From NCBI GenBank assembly GCA_003028315.1, contig CP028150.1, forward strand, positions 1,302,001 through 1,366,000: DNA of 64,000 nucleotides, given 5' to 3'. This stretch comes from Neisseria mucosa (GTDB lineage: Bacteria; Pseudomonadota; Gammaproteobacteria; Burkholderiales; Neisseriaceae). Both the position numbers and the translations under genes were made by a program. Position 1 is the stretch's first letter. Every line of letters starts with the position of its first letter. The notes under the pieces were generated by a model. It had not been told where the DNA came from, searched no databases, and saw only the letters and a program-made list of their open reading frames with translations. Shown in pieces: positions 26,568-35,700 of the stretch.

Positions 26568-27116
26568 TCAGGCGAACGCCTGCAATTCAGGGTTGATTTC
26601 TGTTTGCGCGACGTTGTTGACGTAGTTGCACAAAGTCGCCAAGGCAACGCCCATTACGACTTCGACAGCCTGCTGCTGGTTGTAGCCTGCGTCGAAGAAG
26701 GCTTTGAGTTCGGCATCGGATACCGCGCCTTTTTTCGCCATCACGGCTTGGGTGAACGCAGCGAGCGCGCCCAGTTTGGCATCGTCAAACTCGCCTGCCG
26801 CCAATGCGCGCGCGGCTTTGATGGATTGCTCGGACAGGAGTTTTTTCAGGGTTGCCAGCTTGGTGTGGCCTGCCACGCAGAAACCGCACTCATTGGTACG
26901 GGCGGCGATGATTTGGATGACTTCGACTTCACCGGGAGTCAGGCTGTTGGCGGCGTTCAGTTTGCCGACTTCTTGATAGAACGCCAACGCTTCGGGCGCG
27001 TTGGCCAGCACGCCGATGAGATTGGGGATGAAGCCGTTGTTTTTCAGCGCGGCTTCGACGCGGGGTTTTGCTGCTTCGGGAGCGGTTTCGACGGTGTGTA
27101 CGGTTAAGCGTGCCAT
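26568..27116 (-). CDS. Carboxymuconolactone decarboxylase/AhpD-like protein
   Basis: A 182-residue helical protein with the AhpD-type redox motif ECGFCVAGHTKLA near residues 74-86: CxxC plus a His three residues after the second Cys. This is the signature of peroxidase-type members rather than true carboxymuconolactone decarboxylases. The C-terminal half (YNQQQAVEVVMGVALATLCNYVNN) is typical too. It probably acts in peroxide or thiol chemistry in the cytoplasm. The region upstream to 27310 is AT-rich and without a gene. Confidence 0.85.
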   Translation of the reverse strand: MARLTVHTVETAPEAAKPRVEAALKNNGFIPNLIGVLANAPEALAFYQEVGKLNAANSLTPGEVEVIQIIAARTNECGFCVAGHTKLATLKKLLSEQSIKAARALAAGEFDDAKLGALAAFTQAVMAKKGAVSDAELKAFFDAGYNQQQAVEVVMGVALATLCNYVNNVAQTEINPELQAFA

Positions 27117-27310
27117 ATTGGTTTCCTTTTTATTTGCGATTTGTCAAAAGATGGAGGGCATAGTAGGGAAACAAATCCCAAAGTTGAAAGACCTGATAAT
27201 TATTTTGATAAAACCAATAGTTATAAACAGCCAAGAAATTGATTAGATTTATATAATTATTTAATTACATCGATAGTTTTAAAAAATAGGTATAAATGGA
27301 AAAAAAAATC

Positions 27311-27355
27311 AAAAAAGGTCGTCTGAAAACCGAATACAGTTTTCAGACGACCTTT
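27311..27355 (-). terminator. Inverted DUS pair, terminator of dld
   Basis: Facing uptake sequences, A- and T-tracts on both sides, 27 bases beyond the dld stop codon. Confidence 0.75.
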
Positions 27356-27381
27356 CATTCACTTATCCAATCCTAACCTTA

Positions 27382-29073
27382 TCATTCAGCCCAGTTTTTC
27401 TTCTTACTGGTCTTACCTATGCCCGGATTGAAACTGTTGGTCGGGTCGAGTTTGCGGTAGAACTGCTTGAGCGCGGGTTTCGCTTCGTATAAATGACCGA
27501 CGTTGTGTTCGGCGGGATATTGTGCGCCGCGTTGGTCTAAGAGATGAAGCATTTCATGCTCCAATGCCATGCAGTCGTTGCCTTTTTTGATGATGTAATC
27601 CTGATGGAAAACGTGGCACATAAAATGTCCGTAGTAGAGCTTGTGGATGATTTTATTGTCGATTTCCGACGGTAGTTTTTCAAACCAGTCGCGGTCGTCG
27701 CGGCGCAGGGCGATGTCCAGCGCGACCAAGTCTTCCACTTCGTCGTCATGCACGGCGCGGTAGCGGATGGCGGCGGAAGCGACGGCAAAGCGGTGCAGCA
27801 TGGCGGCTTGGGTTTCTTCGGCGTTGCATTCGAAAAACGCGCCGCCGTGGTGTGCAAAATACTCTTTCAAAAACGCGCGCGCTTCATCGACGCCTTTTCC
27901 GCCCATTTTCAGAATCAGATGGTGTTCGTATTTGTCGCGGTAATCGCGCATGGATTTGGGCAGGTGGTCAGGCAAGTATTTGCTGACGAACTGCATGACC
28001 TTGTCGGAAAAATGTTTGGGCAGAAAGCTGACTTTTTTGCTGAAGCGGTCAACTTTGGCTTTAAAATCAAATAATTTCGGCAGTTGGTGTGTACCGAATT
28101 TTTTGATGACGTAGAACGTGTCTTTGCCGTACACATCGGCAATATCGAAAGCGTCGCGATGAATGTATTCGCCCGAAACGGGCAGGCTTTCAAATTCGCC
28201 CAAGGCGGCGCGGCGGATGTCGGTCAGTTCATTGATGTCGTTGGTGCCGATGTAGAACACGGCAGTTTGCTTCTCTTGCGGGAAGGTGTCCAAACGGACG
28301 GCAAAAACCATCAGTTTGCCCGCGCAACCGGACGCTTCGTAATGGCGCGCGGGGTCGGCATTGAAACGCGCGGCGGTGGGCTCGTCCACTTGGCGCACAT
28401 GGTCGCAATAGGCGTGGTCGTGTCCTTTGCCCGCGTCTTGCATGATGTCTTTTCTTTGATAATGATGGCCTTGAAGATTGGTCAGGATTTCTTCGGGCGT
28501 GTCGCCCAAATCTATGCCCAAATGGTTGACCAGCTCCAATTTGCCCTCTTCGTTGATTTGGGCGAACAGCGCCATTTCCGTGTAGGCCGGGCCGCGCTGC
28601 ACCAATGCGCCGCCGGAGTTGTTGCACACGCCGCCCAAGACGGACGCGCCGATGCAGGATGAACCGATGACCGAATGCGGTTCGCGCCCCAAAGGTTTCA
28701 GCAGCAATTCGAGCTGGTTCAGGGTTGAACCGGGCAGGCAGACGACTTGTTCGTTGTTGTTGATGGTTTGGATGATGTTCATCCGCATGGTGTTCACAAT
28801 CACGATGTCGCGGTCGTAATCGTTGCCGTCGGGGGTCGAGCCGCCTGTCAAACCGGTATTTGCCGCCTGCGTAATCACAATCACGTCCGCTTCGACGCAG
28901 GCCTGCAAAATTTTCCACATTTCCAGAATGGTTCCGGGGCGCACCACTGCCAACGCCCTACCCTCGCCGAAACGGTAGCCTTGGCGGTATTGTTCGGTTT
29001 TCGCGGGGTCGGTGATGATGTATTTTTCGCCGACGGTTTGAGTCAGGCTGCTGATTAATTGCGAGGCGTTCAT
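27382..29073 (-). CDS. dld: D-lactate dehydrogenase, quinone-dependent
   Basis: A 563-residue peripheral membrane flavoprotein that oxidises D-lactate to pyruvate and reduces quinone. The FAD_binding_4 domain (VVRPGTILEMWKIL, ANTGLTGGSTPDGNDYDRDI, GSSCIGASVLGGVCNNSGG) spans about residues 40-210. The C-terminal membrane-binding lactate dehydrogenase domain (HLILKMGGKGV, HDYIIKKG-like HQDYIIKKGND) follows. Length matches E. coli Dld. The start at 29073 (MNASQLISSLTQ) has AGGAG 9 bases upstream; the longer frame would include uptake-sequence translation. Lactate is a main carbon source for Neisseria. Confidence 0.94.
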   Translation of the reverse strand: MNASQLISSLTQTVGEKYIITDPAKTEQYRQGYRFGEGRALAVVRPGTILEMWKILQACVEADVIVITQAANTGLTGGSTPDGNDYDRDIVIVNTMRMNIIQTINNNEQVVCLPGSTLNQLELLLKPLGREPHSVIGSSCIGASVLGGVCNNSGGALVQRGPAYTEMALFAQINEEGKLELVNHLGIDLGDTPEEILTNLQGHHYQRKDIMQDAGKGHDHAYCDHVRQVDEPTAARFNADPARHYEASGCAGKLMVFAVRLDTFPQEKQTAVFYIGTNDINELTDIRRAALGEFESLPVSGEYIHRDAFDIADVYGKDTFYVIKKFGTHQLPKLFDFKAKVDRFSKKVSFLPKHFSDKVMQFVSKYLPDHLPKSMRDYRDKYEHHLILKMGGKGVDEARAFLKEYFAHHGGAFFECNAEETQAAMLHRFAVASAAIRYRAVHDDEVEDLVALDIALRRDDRDWFEKLPSEIDNKIIHKLYYGHFMCHVFHQDYIIKKGNDCMALEHEMLHLLDQRGAQYPAEHNVGHLYEAKPALKQFYRKLDPTNSFNPGIGKTSKKKNWAE

Positions 29074-29618
29074 GATGCGCTCCTGATGGGTTTGTTTATG
29101 GTTCTCCCGGGGAGATATATATCTGCGGGAAACGCAGGCAATCGACCCGATATATCGAAATGAAAATATTGTAGTAACGCAACAAAGTAAAGTAAAGGTC
29201 GTCTGAAGGCAAATTTTTCGAATCGCCCCGATATTTTGACCGAATGCTGTACCATCATCTGAAACACCCCTCAACAAAAAACCTTATTCAATCCAAGCTT
29301 TGGTTTTCAGACGATCCTATCCCTTTCCGGTGCAAACTTTGTGAATAATCAATTTTGACACTGATAGCGTCTTGCCAGCCTATGAGTTTTAAAACATAAT
29401 GACCCGGCCTTTTATCAATAAAAAATGCTTCTCAACAATAACACCATTCTTCAGAAAGCCGCGCCTTTCTATTCTTCCAACTAAAATCTCCCGCACGTCT
29501 TGCCTGATGGCACGTTACTAAAACCGGCTGAAAACAGAAGTTTTACCGCTCCGCTTTCCGTTTGTACGGAGCGCGGCGGGTAGGGTTTTCTTAACTGTCA
29601 ATCAAGTGAGGACGCTTC
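29074..29618. other. Intergenic region between dld and the sugar porter gene
   Basis: A 545-base divergent promoter region. It has uptake sequences near 29195 and 29301 and a CTCCCGGGGAG palindrome near 29104. No ORF or RNA gene is supported. Confidence 0.5.
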
Positions 29619-30944
29619 ATGAATCAGTCAAAACTTCTCAGATGGTCCATTACGGTCGCGCTGGCGGGTTTCCTGTTCGGCTTCGATACCGTCGTGATTT
29701 CCGGTGCCGATCAGGCATTGCAGGAATTGTGGAAAAGCCCGGATTGGTTTCACGGCTTGGTCGTTATGTCATCCGCGCTTTGGGGTACGGTTATCGGTGC
29801 GCTCTTTGGTAGCATACCGACCGATAAATTCGGGCGTAAAAAAACGCTGGTTGTCATCGGCGCGTTGTATGTGGTCGGTGCGCTCGGTTCTGCCTTGGTC
29901 AACGACCCTTATTCCTTCGCCTTCTTCCGCTTCATCGGCGGCTTGGGCATCGGCGCATCGACCATTGCCGCGCCTGCCTACGTTACCGAAATCGCGCCTG
30001 CCGAAAAACGCGGACGCTTGGTGGCGATGTATCAATTCAACATCGTCTTCGGTATCCTGATTGCCTATCTTTCCAACTATATTTTCTCCGGTCTGAATTT
30101 GGGCGAGAACACTTGGCGTTGGATGCTGGGAGTACAAGTCGTCCCTGCCTTGATTTATACGGTCATGGTGTTGAGCATTCCGCTTTCGCCGCGCTGGTTG
30201 GTGATAAAAGGGCGTATCGACGAAGCGCGCAAAGTGCTTGCCTTGGTCAATCCTGATGCGGACATTGAAGAATTGGTCGCCTCCACCCGCGAAGACAGCG
30301 GTAAAAAAGAAAGCCTGTGGCTGAAAAAATACCGCCTGCCTGTTTTACTGGCATTCCTGATTGCGTTTTTCAACCAAATGTCGGGCATCAACGCCTTCCT
30401 CTACTACGCACCGCGTATTTTTGAAATCGCCGGTTTGGAAAAAAGCGCGGCATTGGGCGGCAGCGTGGGCGTGGGTTTGGTCAACCTGATTTTCACTTTC
30501 GTCGGCTTGGCATTAATCGATAAATTCGGCCGCCGCCAACTGATGTATATCGGCTCGTTCGGCTACATCATTTCGCTCGGTTTGGTGTCGCTTGCCTTCT
30601 TCCTCGGCTGGAAGGGCATGGCGGTTCCGCTCTTTTTCTTCCTCTTTATCGCCGCACACGCCATCGGTCAGGGTACGGTGATTTGGGTGTTCATCTCTGA
30701 AATTTTCCCCAGCCACCTTCGTGCGCAAGGTCAGGCGTTGGGCAGCTCAACCCACTGGGTGCTTGCCGCCGCCATTCCCGCCGCCATTCCGTTCCTGTTC
30801 GGCAGCATCGGGGCGGGCTGGGTATTCGTCTGCTTCACGGCGATGATGGTGTTGCAACTTTTCTTCGTGATGACGATGATGCCGGAAACCAAAGGCGTGC
30901 CGTTGGAGGAATTGTCCAAATCGCTGATTAAAGAAGATATTTAA
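29619..30944 (+). CDS. Sugar porter family MFS transporter
   Basis: A 441-residue 12-helix major facilitator. Sugar-porter signatures are present: GADQALQEL in loop 1-2, DKFGRKKTL (RxGRR/K) after helix 2, PAEKRGRLVAMYQ after helix 4, a PLSPRWLV-like PESPR motif (SIPLSPRWL) after helix 6, GINAFLYYAPRIFE in helix 7, and the final PETKGVPLEEL. It is probably a proton symporter for a hexose or pentose; specificity cannot be read. A TGAGGA site lies about 9 bases before the ATG. Confidence 0.92.
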   Translation: MNQSKLLRWSITVALAGFLFGFDTVVISGADQALQELWKSPDWFHGLVVMSSALWGTVIGALFGSIPTDKFGRKKTLVVIGALYVVGALGSALVNDPYSFAFFRFIGGLGIGASTIAAPAYVTEIAPAEKRGRLVAMYQFNIVFGILIAYLSNYIFSGLNLGENTWRWMLGVQVVPALIYTVMVLSIPLSPRWLVIKGRIDEARKVLALVNPDADIEELVASTREDSGKKESLWLKKYRLPVLLAFLIAFFNQMSGINAFLYYAPRIFEIAGLEKSAALGGSVGVGLVNLIFTFVGLALIDKFGRRQLMYIGSFGYIISLGLVSLAFFLGWKGMAVPLFFFLFIAAHAIGQGTVIWVFISEIFPSHLRAQGQALGSSTHWVLAAAIPAAIPFLFGSIGAGWVFVCFTAMMVLQLFFVMTMMPETKGVPLEELSKSLIKEDI

Positions 30945-30957
30945 ATCGATATGAACG

Positions 30958-30991
30958 AAAAGGTCGTCTGAAAATTTTCAGACGACCTTTT
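30958..30991 (+). terminator. Inverted DUS pair, terminator of the sugar porter gene
   Basis: Perfect 34-bp palindrome of two abutting uptake sequences, T-run at the end. Confidence 0.8.
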
Positions 30992-31014
30992 TCCAATCCC
31001 GGATTCTGCAAAAG

Positions 31015-31050
31015 CAAAAACACCGAAGACCAATCCATCTTCGGTGTTTT
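31015..31050 (-). terminator. Intrinsic terminator of the SRP RNA gene
   Basis: Reverse strand: ACACCGAAGA-TGGATTGG-TCTTCGGTGT followed by TTTTTGC. Confidence 0.85.
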
Positions 31051-31057
31051 CTAATAG

Positions 31058-31160
31058 GGTGGCGAGCCAGACCCCCGGCACTGACGCATCGGAGTGGGCT
31101 GCTGGCTTCCGCCCCTGACCCGGTGTTCCGAATTACCATGCGGGGAGACCCGCCGTAAGA
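31058..31160 (-). ncRNA. ffs: Signal recognition particle 4.5S RNA
   Basis: On the reverse strand the conserved apical domain reads GGGTCAGGGGCGGAAGCCAG then CAGCCCACTCCG, the Ffh-binding GGTCAGG/CGGAAG/AGCAGCC core, and the closing strand GTGCCGGGGGTCTGG. The flanks GGCGGGTCTCCCCGC and GGCTCGCCACCC extend the single hairpin. A sigma-70 promoter lies upstream and an intrinsic terminator downstream. The exact ends are estimates. Confidence 0.88.
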
Positions 31161-31167
31161 GAGTGTC

Positions 31168-31195
31168 ATTATAACTGTTTTACAGGAAAACTCAA
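31168..31195 (-). promoter_or_regulatory. Sigma-70 promoter of the SRP RNA gene
   Basis: Reverse strand TTGAGT, 16 bases, TATAAT; the predicted start is about 7 bases downstream, at the 5' end of the RNA. Confidence 0.75.
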
Positions 31196-31487
31196 GCGCG
31201 GCGGCGGCGAAGGTCGTCTGAAAAGTCTTTTTACCTTTAAATTGTCAACAATATCTGCCTTTTTGAAAATTATTCCTATTGAAACATTTTTCGCCTTTTC
31301 CGTTGAAAAACATCGGAATTTAAACTACATTATCGCTTTTCCAACGAGTTGTCTGATTGTTTTAAAAATCATTTTAATTTCGTTGAAGCTGCGCTTTCAG
31401 ACGACCTTTTCATAAAAATACGGCGAAATCATGCCGCAGCTTTGCGCATTTTCGCCGTACCAATAATTATACGGACACACCGCCACC

Positions 31488-34400
31488 ATGACCACGACTA
31501 CCGCCCCGCAGCGTATTCGGGAAATTCCCTACAACTATACTTCCTACACCGACCGCGAAATCGTCATCCGCCTGTTGGGCGATGAGGCGTGGCAGATTCT
31601 GCAGGACTTGCGCGGACAGCGCAGGACGGGGCGTTCGGCGCGGATGTTGTTTGAAGTGTTGGGCGATATTTGGGTGGTCGTGCGCAATCCGTATCTGGTC
31701 GATGATTTGCTAGAGCACCCGAAACGCCGTGCCGCGCTGGTGCGGGAAATGCGCCACCGGTTGAACGAAATCCGCAAACGCCGCGACGACAATCCGCAAG
31801 TCGATGTATTGGTGGCGGCGGCGGAAAAGGCGGTCGAGCGTTTTGACGGCAGCTTTGACGAAACGCGCCAAAAGCGGCGGCAGATTTTGGAGCGTTTGAG
31901 CAAAATCACCAAGCCGCACAATATTATGTTTGACGGGCTGGCGCGGGTAACGCATGTTACCGATGCGACCGACTGGCGCGTCGAATATCCGTTTGTCGTC
32001 GTCAATCCCGACACGGAAGCGGAAGTCGCGCCTTTGGTGCGCGCCTTAATCGAGCTGGATTTGGTCATTATCCCGCGCGGCGGCGGCACGGGTTATACCG
32101 GTGGCGCCGTGCCTTTGGATGCGATGAGCGCAGTCATCAATACGGAAAAGCTCGACAAGCATCGCGGCGTCGAATTTGTAGAACTGGCGGGCTTGGACGG
32201 CAAACATCCGATTATCCATTGCGGCGCGGGTGTGGTAACGCGGCGGGTAGAAGAAACCGCGCATCAAGCGGGTTTGGTGTTCGCCGTCGATCCGACTTCC
32301 GCCGACGCGTCCTGCGTGGGCGGCAATGTGGCGATGAACGCAGGCGGTAAAAAAGCCGTGCTGTGGGGGACGGCGTTGGACAACCTCGCCTACTGGCAGA
32401 TGGTCAACCCGCAGGGCGAATGGCTGCGCATCGAGCGCGTGCGCCACAATTTCGGCAAAATCCACGACGAAGAAACCGCTGTCTTTGACGTTCACACGCT
32501 GGATTCAGACGGCCTCAATGTCGTTAAAACCGAACGCTTGGAAATTCCCGGCCACAAATTCCGCAAAGTCGGTTTGGGCAAAGACGTTACCGACAAATTC
32601 TTGAGCGGCCTGCCCGGCGTGCAGAAAGAAGGTACGGACGGCATCATCACCAGCGTCGCCTTCGTGTTGCACAAAATGCCGAAATACACGCGCACCGTGT
32701 GTATGGAGTTTTTCGGCACGGTCGCCACCGCCACGCCTTCTATCGTCGAAATCCGCGATTTCCTGCTCGCCCACGACAGCGTGCGGCTGGCGGGTTTGGA
32801 ACATTTGGACTGGCGTTATGTCCGCGCCGTCGGCTACGCCACCAAAGCGGCAGGCAAGGGGCGGCCGAAAATGGTCTTGCTGGCGGACGTGGTTTCAGAC
32901 GACGAAGCCGCCGTAGAGGCCGCCGCCGAACACATCTGCGAACTCGCCCGCGCCCGTGACGGCGAAGGCTTTATCGCCGTATCGCCCGAAGCGCGCAAAA
33001 CCTTCTGGCTAGACCGCAGCCGCACCGCCGCCATTGCCAAACACACCAACGCCTTTAAAATCAACGAAGACGTGGTGATTCCGCTGGAACGGCTGGGCGA
33101 GTATTCGGACGGTATCGAGCGCATCAACATCGAGCTTTCCATCCAAAACAAACTCACCTTGTGCGCCGCGTTGGAGCAATATCTTTCGGGCAAACTCCCC
33201 ATCGACAAAATGGGCACGGACCTGCCGACTGCCGAACTTTTAGGCGAACGCGGCAAACACGCCCTTGCTCACGTTTCCGCCGTTAAAGAGCGTTGGGACT
33301 GGTTGCTCGCCCATCTGGACACGCCGCTTGCCGACTACAAAGCCCGCTACGGCGCAGCCGTCCACGCCGCGCCCGAGGCCAAAGACGACGAAAGCTGTTT
33401 CACCGCATTCCGCGATTTCCGCCTGCGCGTGTCCGTCAAAGAAGACGTAATGAAACCGCTCGCCGAAATCTTCAGCGGCAAAACCGACACCAAAATCATC
33501 GAAGGCTTGGGCAAAATCCACGCCAAAACCGTGCGCGGCAGAGTCTTCGTCGCCCTGCATATGCACGCCGGCGACGGCAACGTCCACACCAACATCCCCG
33601 TCAATTCAGACGACGCCCAAATGCTTCAGACCGCCTACCGTTCGGTCGAGCGCATTATGAAGCTCGCCCGCTCGCTCGGCGGCGTGATTTCCGGCGAACA
33701 CGGCATCGGCATCACCAAGCTCGAATTTCTGACCGATGAAGATTTGCAGCCGTTTTGGGACTACAAAAACCAAGTCGATCCCAAACACACCTTCAACCGT
33801 CACAAACTGATGAAAGGTTCGGACTTACGCAACGCCTACACGCCGTCTTTCGAGCTGTTGGGCGCGGAATCGCTGATTATGGAGAAATCAGACCTCGGCA
33901 CCATCGCCGATTCCGTCAAAGACTGCCTGCGTTGCGGCAAATGCAAACCTGTCTGCTCCACCCACGTTCCGCGCGCCAACCTGCTGTACAGCCCGCGCAA
34001 CAAAATCCTCGGCGTGGGGCTCTTGACCGAAGCCTTCTTATACGAAGAGCAAACCCGCCGCGGCGTTTCCATCAAACACTTTGAAGAACTCATGGACATC
34101 GGCGACCACTGCACCGTGTGCCACCGCTGCGTCAAACCCTGCCCCGTCAACATCGACTTCGGCGACGTTACCGTAGCCATCCGCAACTACCTTGCCGATT
34201 CCGGCCACAAACGCTTCGCGCCCGCCGCATCGATGGGCATGGCATTTTTGAACGCCACCGGCCCTAAAACCATCAAAGCCCTGCGCGCCGCCATGATACA
34301 GACCGGCTTCCCCGCGCAGAACTTTGCCTACAAAATCGGCAAACTCCTGCCCGTCGGCACCAAAAAACAAAAAGCCGAACCCAAAGCCACCGTCGGCACC

Positions 34401-35321
34401 GCACCGGTCAAAGAACAAATCATCCACTTCATCAACCGTCCTTTGCCCAAAAGCGTGCCCGCTAAAACACCGCGTTCCATGCTCGGCATCGAAGACGACA
34501 AAAGTATCCCCATCATCCGCAACCCTGCCGCGCCCGAAGATGCAGAAGCCGTGTTCTACTTCCCCGGCTGCGGTTCCGAGCGTTTGTTCAGCCAAATCGG
34601 ACTCGCCGTCCAAGCCATGCTCTGGCACGTCGGCGTACAAACCGTCTTGCCGCCCGGCTATATGTGTTGCGGCTATCCGCAAGACGCGGGCGGAAACAAG
34701 GCAAAAGCCGAACAAATGAGCACCAACAACCGCGTCGCCTTCCACCGCATGGCGAACACCCTCAACTACCTCGACATCAAAACCGTCGTCGTCAGTTGCG
34801 GCACCTGCTACGACCAGCTCGAAAAATACCGCTTCGAAGAAATCTTCCCCGGCTGCCGCATCATCGACATCCACGAATACCTGCTCGAAAAAGGCGTGAA
34901 ACTGAACGGCGTAAAAGGTCAGCAATACCTCTACCACGACCCCTGCCACACGCCCATCAAAACCATGAACGCTACCCAAATGGCAAGCAGCCTCATGGGG
35001 CAGAAAGTCGTCTTAAGCGACCGCTGCTGCGGCGAATCCGGCATGTTCGCCGTCAAACGCCCCGACATCGCCACCCAAGTCAAATTCCGCAAACAGGAAG
35101 AAATCGAGAAAAACCTCAAAGAGCTGCCGCAGGGCGAACCCGTCAAAATGCTCACCACCTGCCCCGCCTGCCTGCAAGGACTGAGCCGCTACGCCGACGA
35201 TAACGATATGCCCGCCGACTATATCGTCATCGAAATGGCGAAACACATCCTCGGCGAAAACTGGCTGGACGAGTTTGTAAAAAAAGCCAACAACGGCGGC
35301 GTGGAGAAAGTGTTGCTGTAA
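31488..35321 (+). CDS. Giant FAD/Fe-S oxidoreductase (FAD_binding_4, FAD-oxidase_C, 4Fe-4S, CCG domains)
   Basis: A 1277-residue fusion. A roughly 140-residue N-terminal region (DUF3683-like) precedes an FAD-binding domain (IIPRGGGTGYTGGAVPL near 195, SADASCVGGNVAMNAGG near 270), a FAD-oxidase C domain (HMHAGDGNVHTNIPVN, GEHGIGITKLEFL near 690-750), two 4Fe-4S motifs (CLRCGKCKPVC near 815, CTVCHRCVKPCPVN near 880) and two CCG domains (CCGYPQDAGG, CGTCYDQLE, CCGESGMF, TCPACLQGL). It resembles a fusion of the glycolate/D-lactate dehydrogenase subunits GlcD and GlcF or LldE. The 2-hydroxyacid used is unknown. Probably feeds electrons to quinone. Confidence 0.85.
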   Translation: MTTTTAPQRIREIPYNYTSYTDREIVIRLLGDEAWQILQDLRGQRRTGRSARMLFEVLGDIWVVVRNPYLVDDLLEHPKRRAALVREMRHRLNEIRKRRDDNPQVDVLVAAAEKAVERFDGSFDETRQKRRQILERLSKITKPHNIMFDGLARVTHVTDATDWRVEYPFVVVNPDTEAEVAPLVRALIELDLVIIPRGGGTGYTGGAVPLDAMSAVINTEKLDKHRGVEFVELAGLDGKHPIIHCGAGVVTRRVEETAHQAGLVFAVDPTSADASCVGGNVAMNAGGKKAVLWGTALDNLAYWQMVNPQGEWLRIERVRHNFGKIHDEETAVFDVHTLDSDGLNVVKTERLEIPGHKFRKVGLGKDVTDKFLSGLPGVQKEGTDGIITSVAFVLHKMPKYTRTVCMEFFGTVATATPSIVEIRDFLLAHDSVRLAGLEHLDWRYVRAVGYATKAAGKGRPKMVLLADVVSDDEAAVEAAAEHICELARARDGEGFIAVSPEARKTFWLDRSRTAAIAKHTNAFKINEDVVIPLERLGEYSDGIERINIELSIQNKLTLCAALEQYLSGKLPIDKMGTDLPTAELLGERGKHALAHVSAVKERWDWLLAHLDTPLADYKARYGAAVHAAPEAKDDESCFTAFRDFRLRVSVKEDVMKPLAEIFSGKTDTKIIEGLGKIHAKTVRGRVFVALHMHAGDGNVHTNIPVNSDDAQMLQTAYRSVERIMKLARSLGGVISGEHGIGITKLEFLTDEDLQPFWDYKNQVDPKHTFNRHKLMKGSDLRNAYTPSFELLGAESLIMEKSDLGTIADSVKDCLRCGKCKPVCSTHVPRANLLYSPRNKILGVGLLTEAFLYEEQTRRGVSIKHFEELMDIGDHCTVCHRCVKPCPVNIDFGDVTVAIRNYLADSGHKRFAPAASMGMAFLNATGPKTIKALRAAMIQTGFPAQNFAYKIGKLLPVGTKKQKAEPKATVGTAPVKEQIIHFINRPLPKSVPAKTPRSMLGIEDDKSIPIIRNPAAPEDAEAVFYFPGCGSERLFSQIGLAVQAMLWHVGVQTVLPPGYMCCGYPQDAGGNKAKAEQMSTNNRVAFHRMANTLNYLDIKTVVVSCGTCYDQLEKYRFEEIFPGCRIIDIHEYLLEKGVKLNGVKGQQYLYHDPCHTPIKTMNATQMASSLMGQKVVLSDRCCGESGMFAVKRPDIATQVKFRKQEEIEKNLKELPQGEPVKMLTTCPACLQGLSRYADDNDMPADYIVIEMAKHILGENWLDEFVKKANNGGVEKVLL

Positions 35322-35330
35322 GGCTTGTAC

Positions 35331-35364
35331 GGTTTTCAGACGACCCCGGAGGTCGTCTGAAAAC
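35331..35364 (+). terminator. Inverted DUS pair after the giant oxidoreductase gene
   Basis: Facing uptake sequences with a 6-base loop, 9 bases beyond the stop codon. Confidence 0.75.
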
Positions 35365-35600
35365 CGTCATTCATTAAATCGGTGGAGAGACTTTGGAAGG
35401 TTGGAGTAAAGACTGTTTTGATGAACCAAGTCGCCGAAAGCAGTTTGACAAATTTCCTTTATCTTCCAAAGTTGAAAAGGGGACGGTTCAGGATTTGGGT
35501 TTTACCTGTGAATTCTGTATTCCCATCTCCTTTCTTTCAGACGACCTTTACGTTTTAAGCAGATAAAATCCTATCCCTTCTTTAACATTTTCAAACTATA
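35365..35600. other. Intergenic stretch without a recognisable gene
   Basis: It contains one more uptake sequence (about 35537-35549) and no ORF or RNA signature that I can support. Confidence 0.4.
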
Positions 35601-35647
35601 AAAAAGGTCGTCTGAAAACCTTAAACCAAGATTTTCAGACGACCTTT
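35601..35647 (-). terminator. Inverted DUS pair behind the ETF-QO gene
   Basis: Facing uptake sequences with A/T tracts; on the reverse strand it terminates the ETF-QO transcript about 55 bases past the stop codon. Confidence 0.7.
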
Positions 35648-35700
35648 CTTTATCCGGCGCGGCAAATGTTTACTGACCTAGCTCAAGTTACCGCCGAAAC

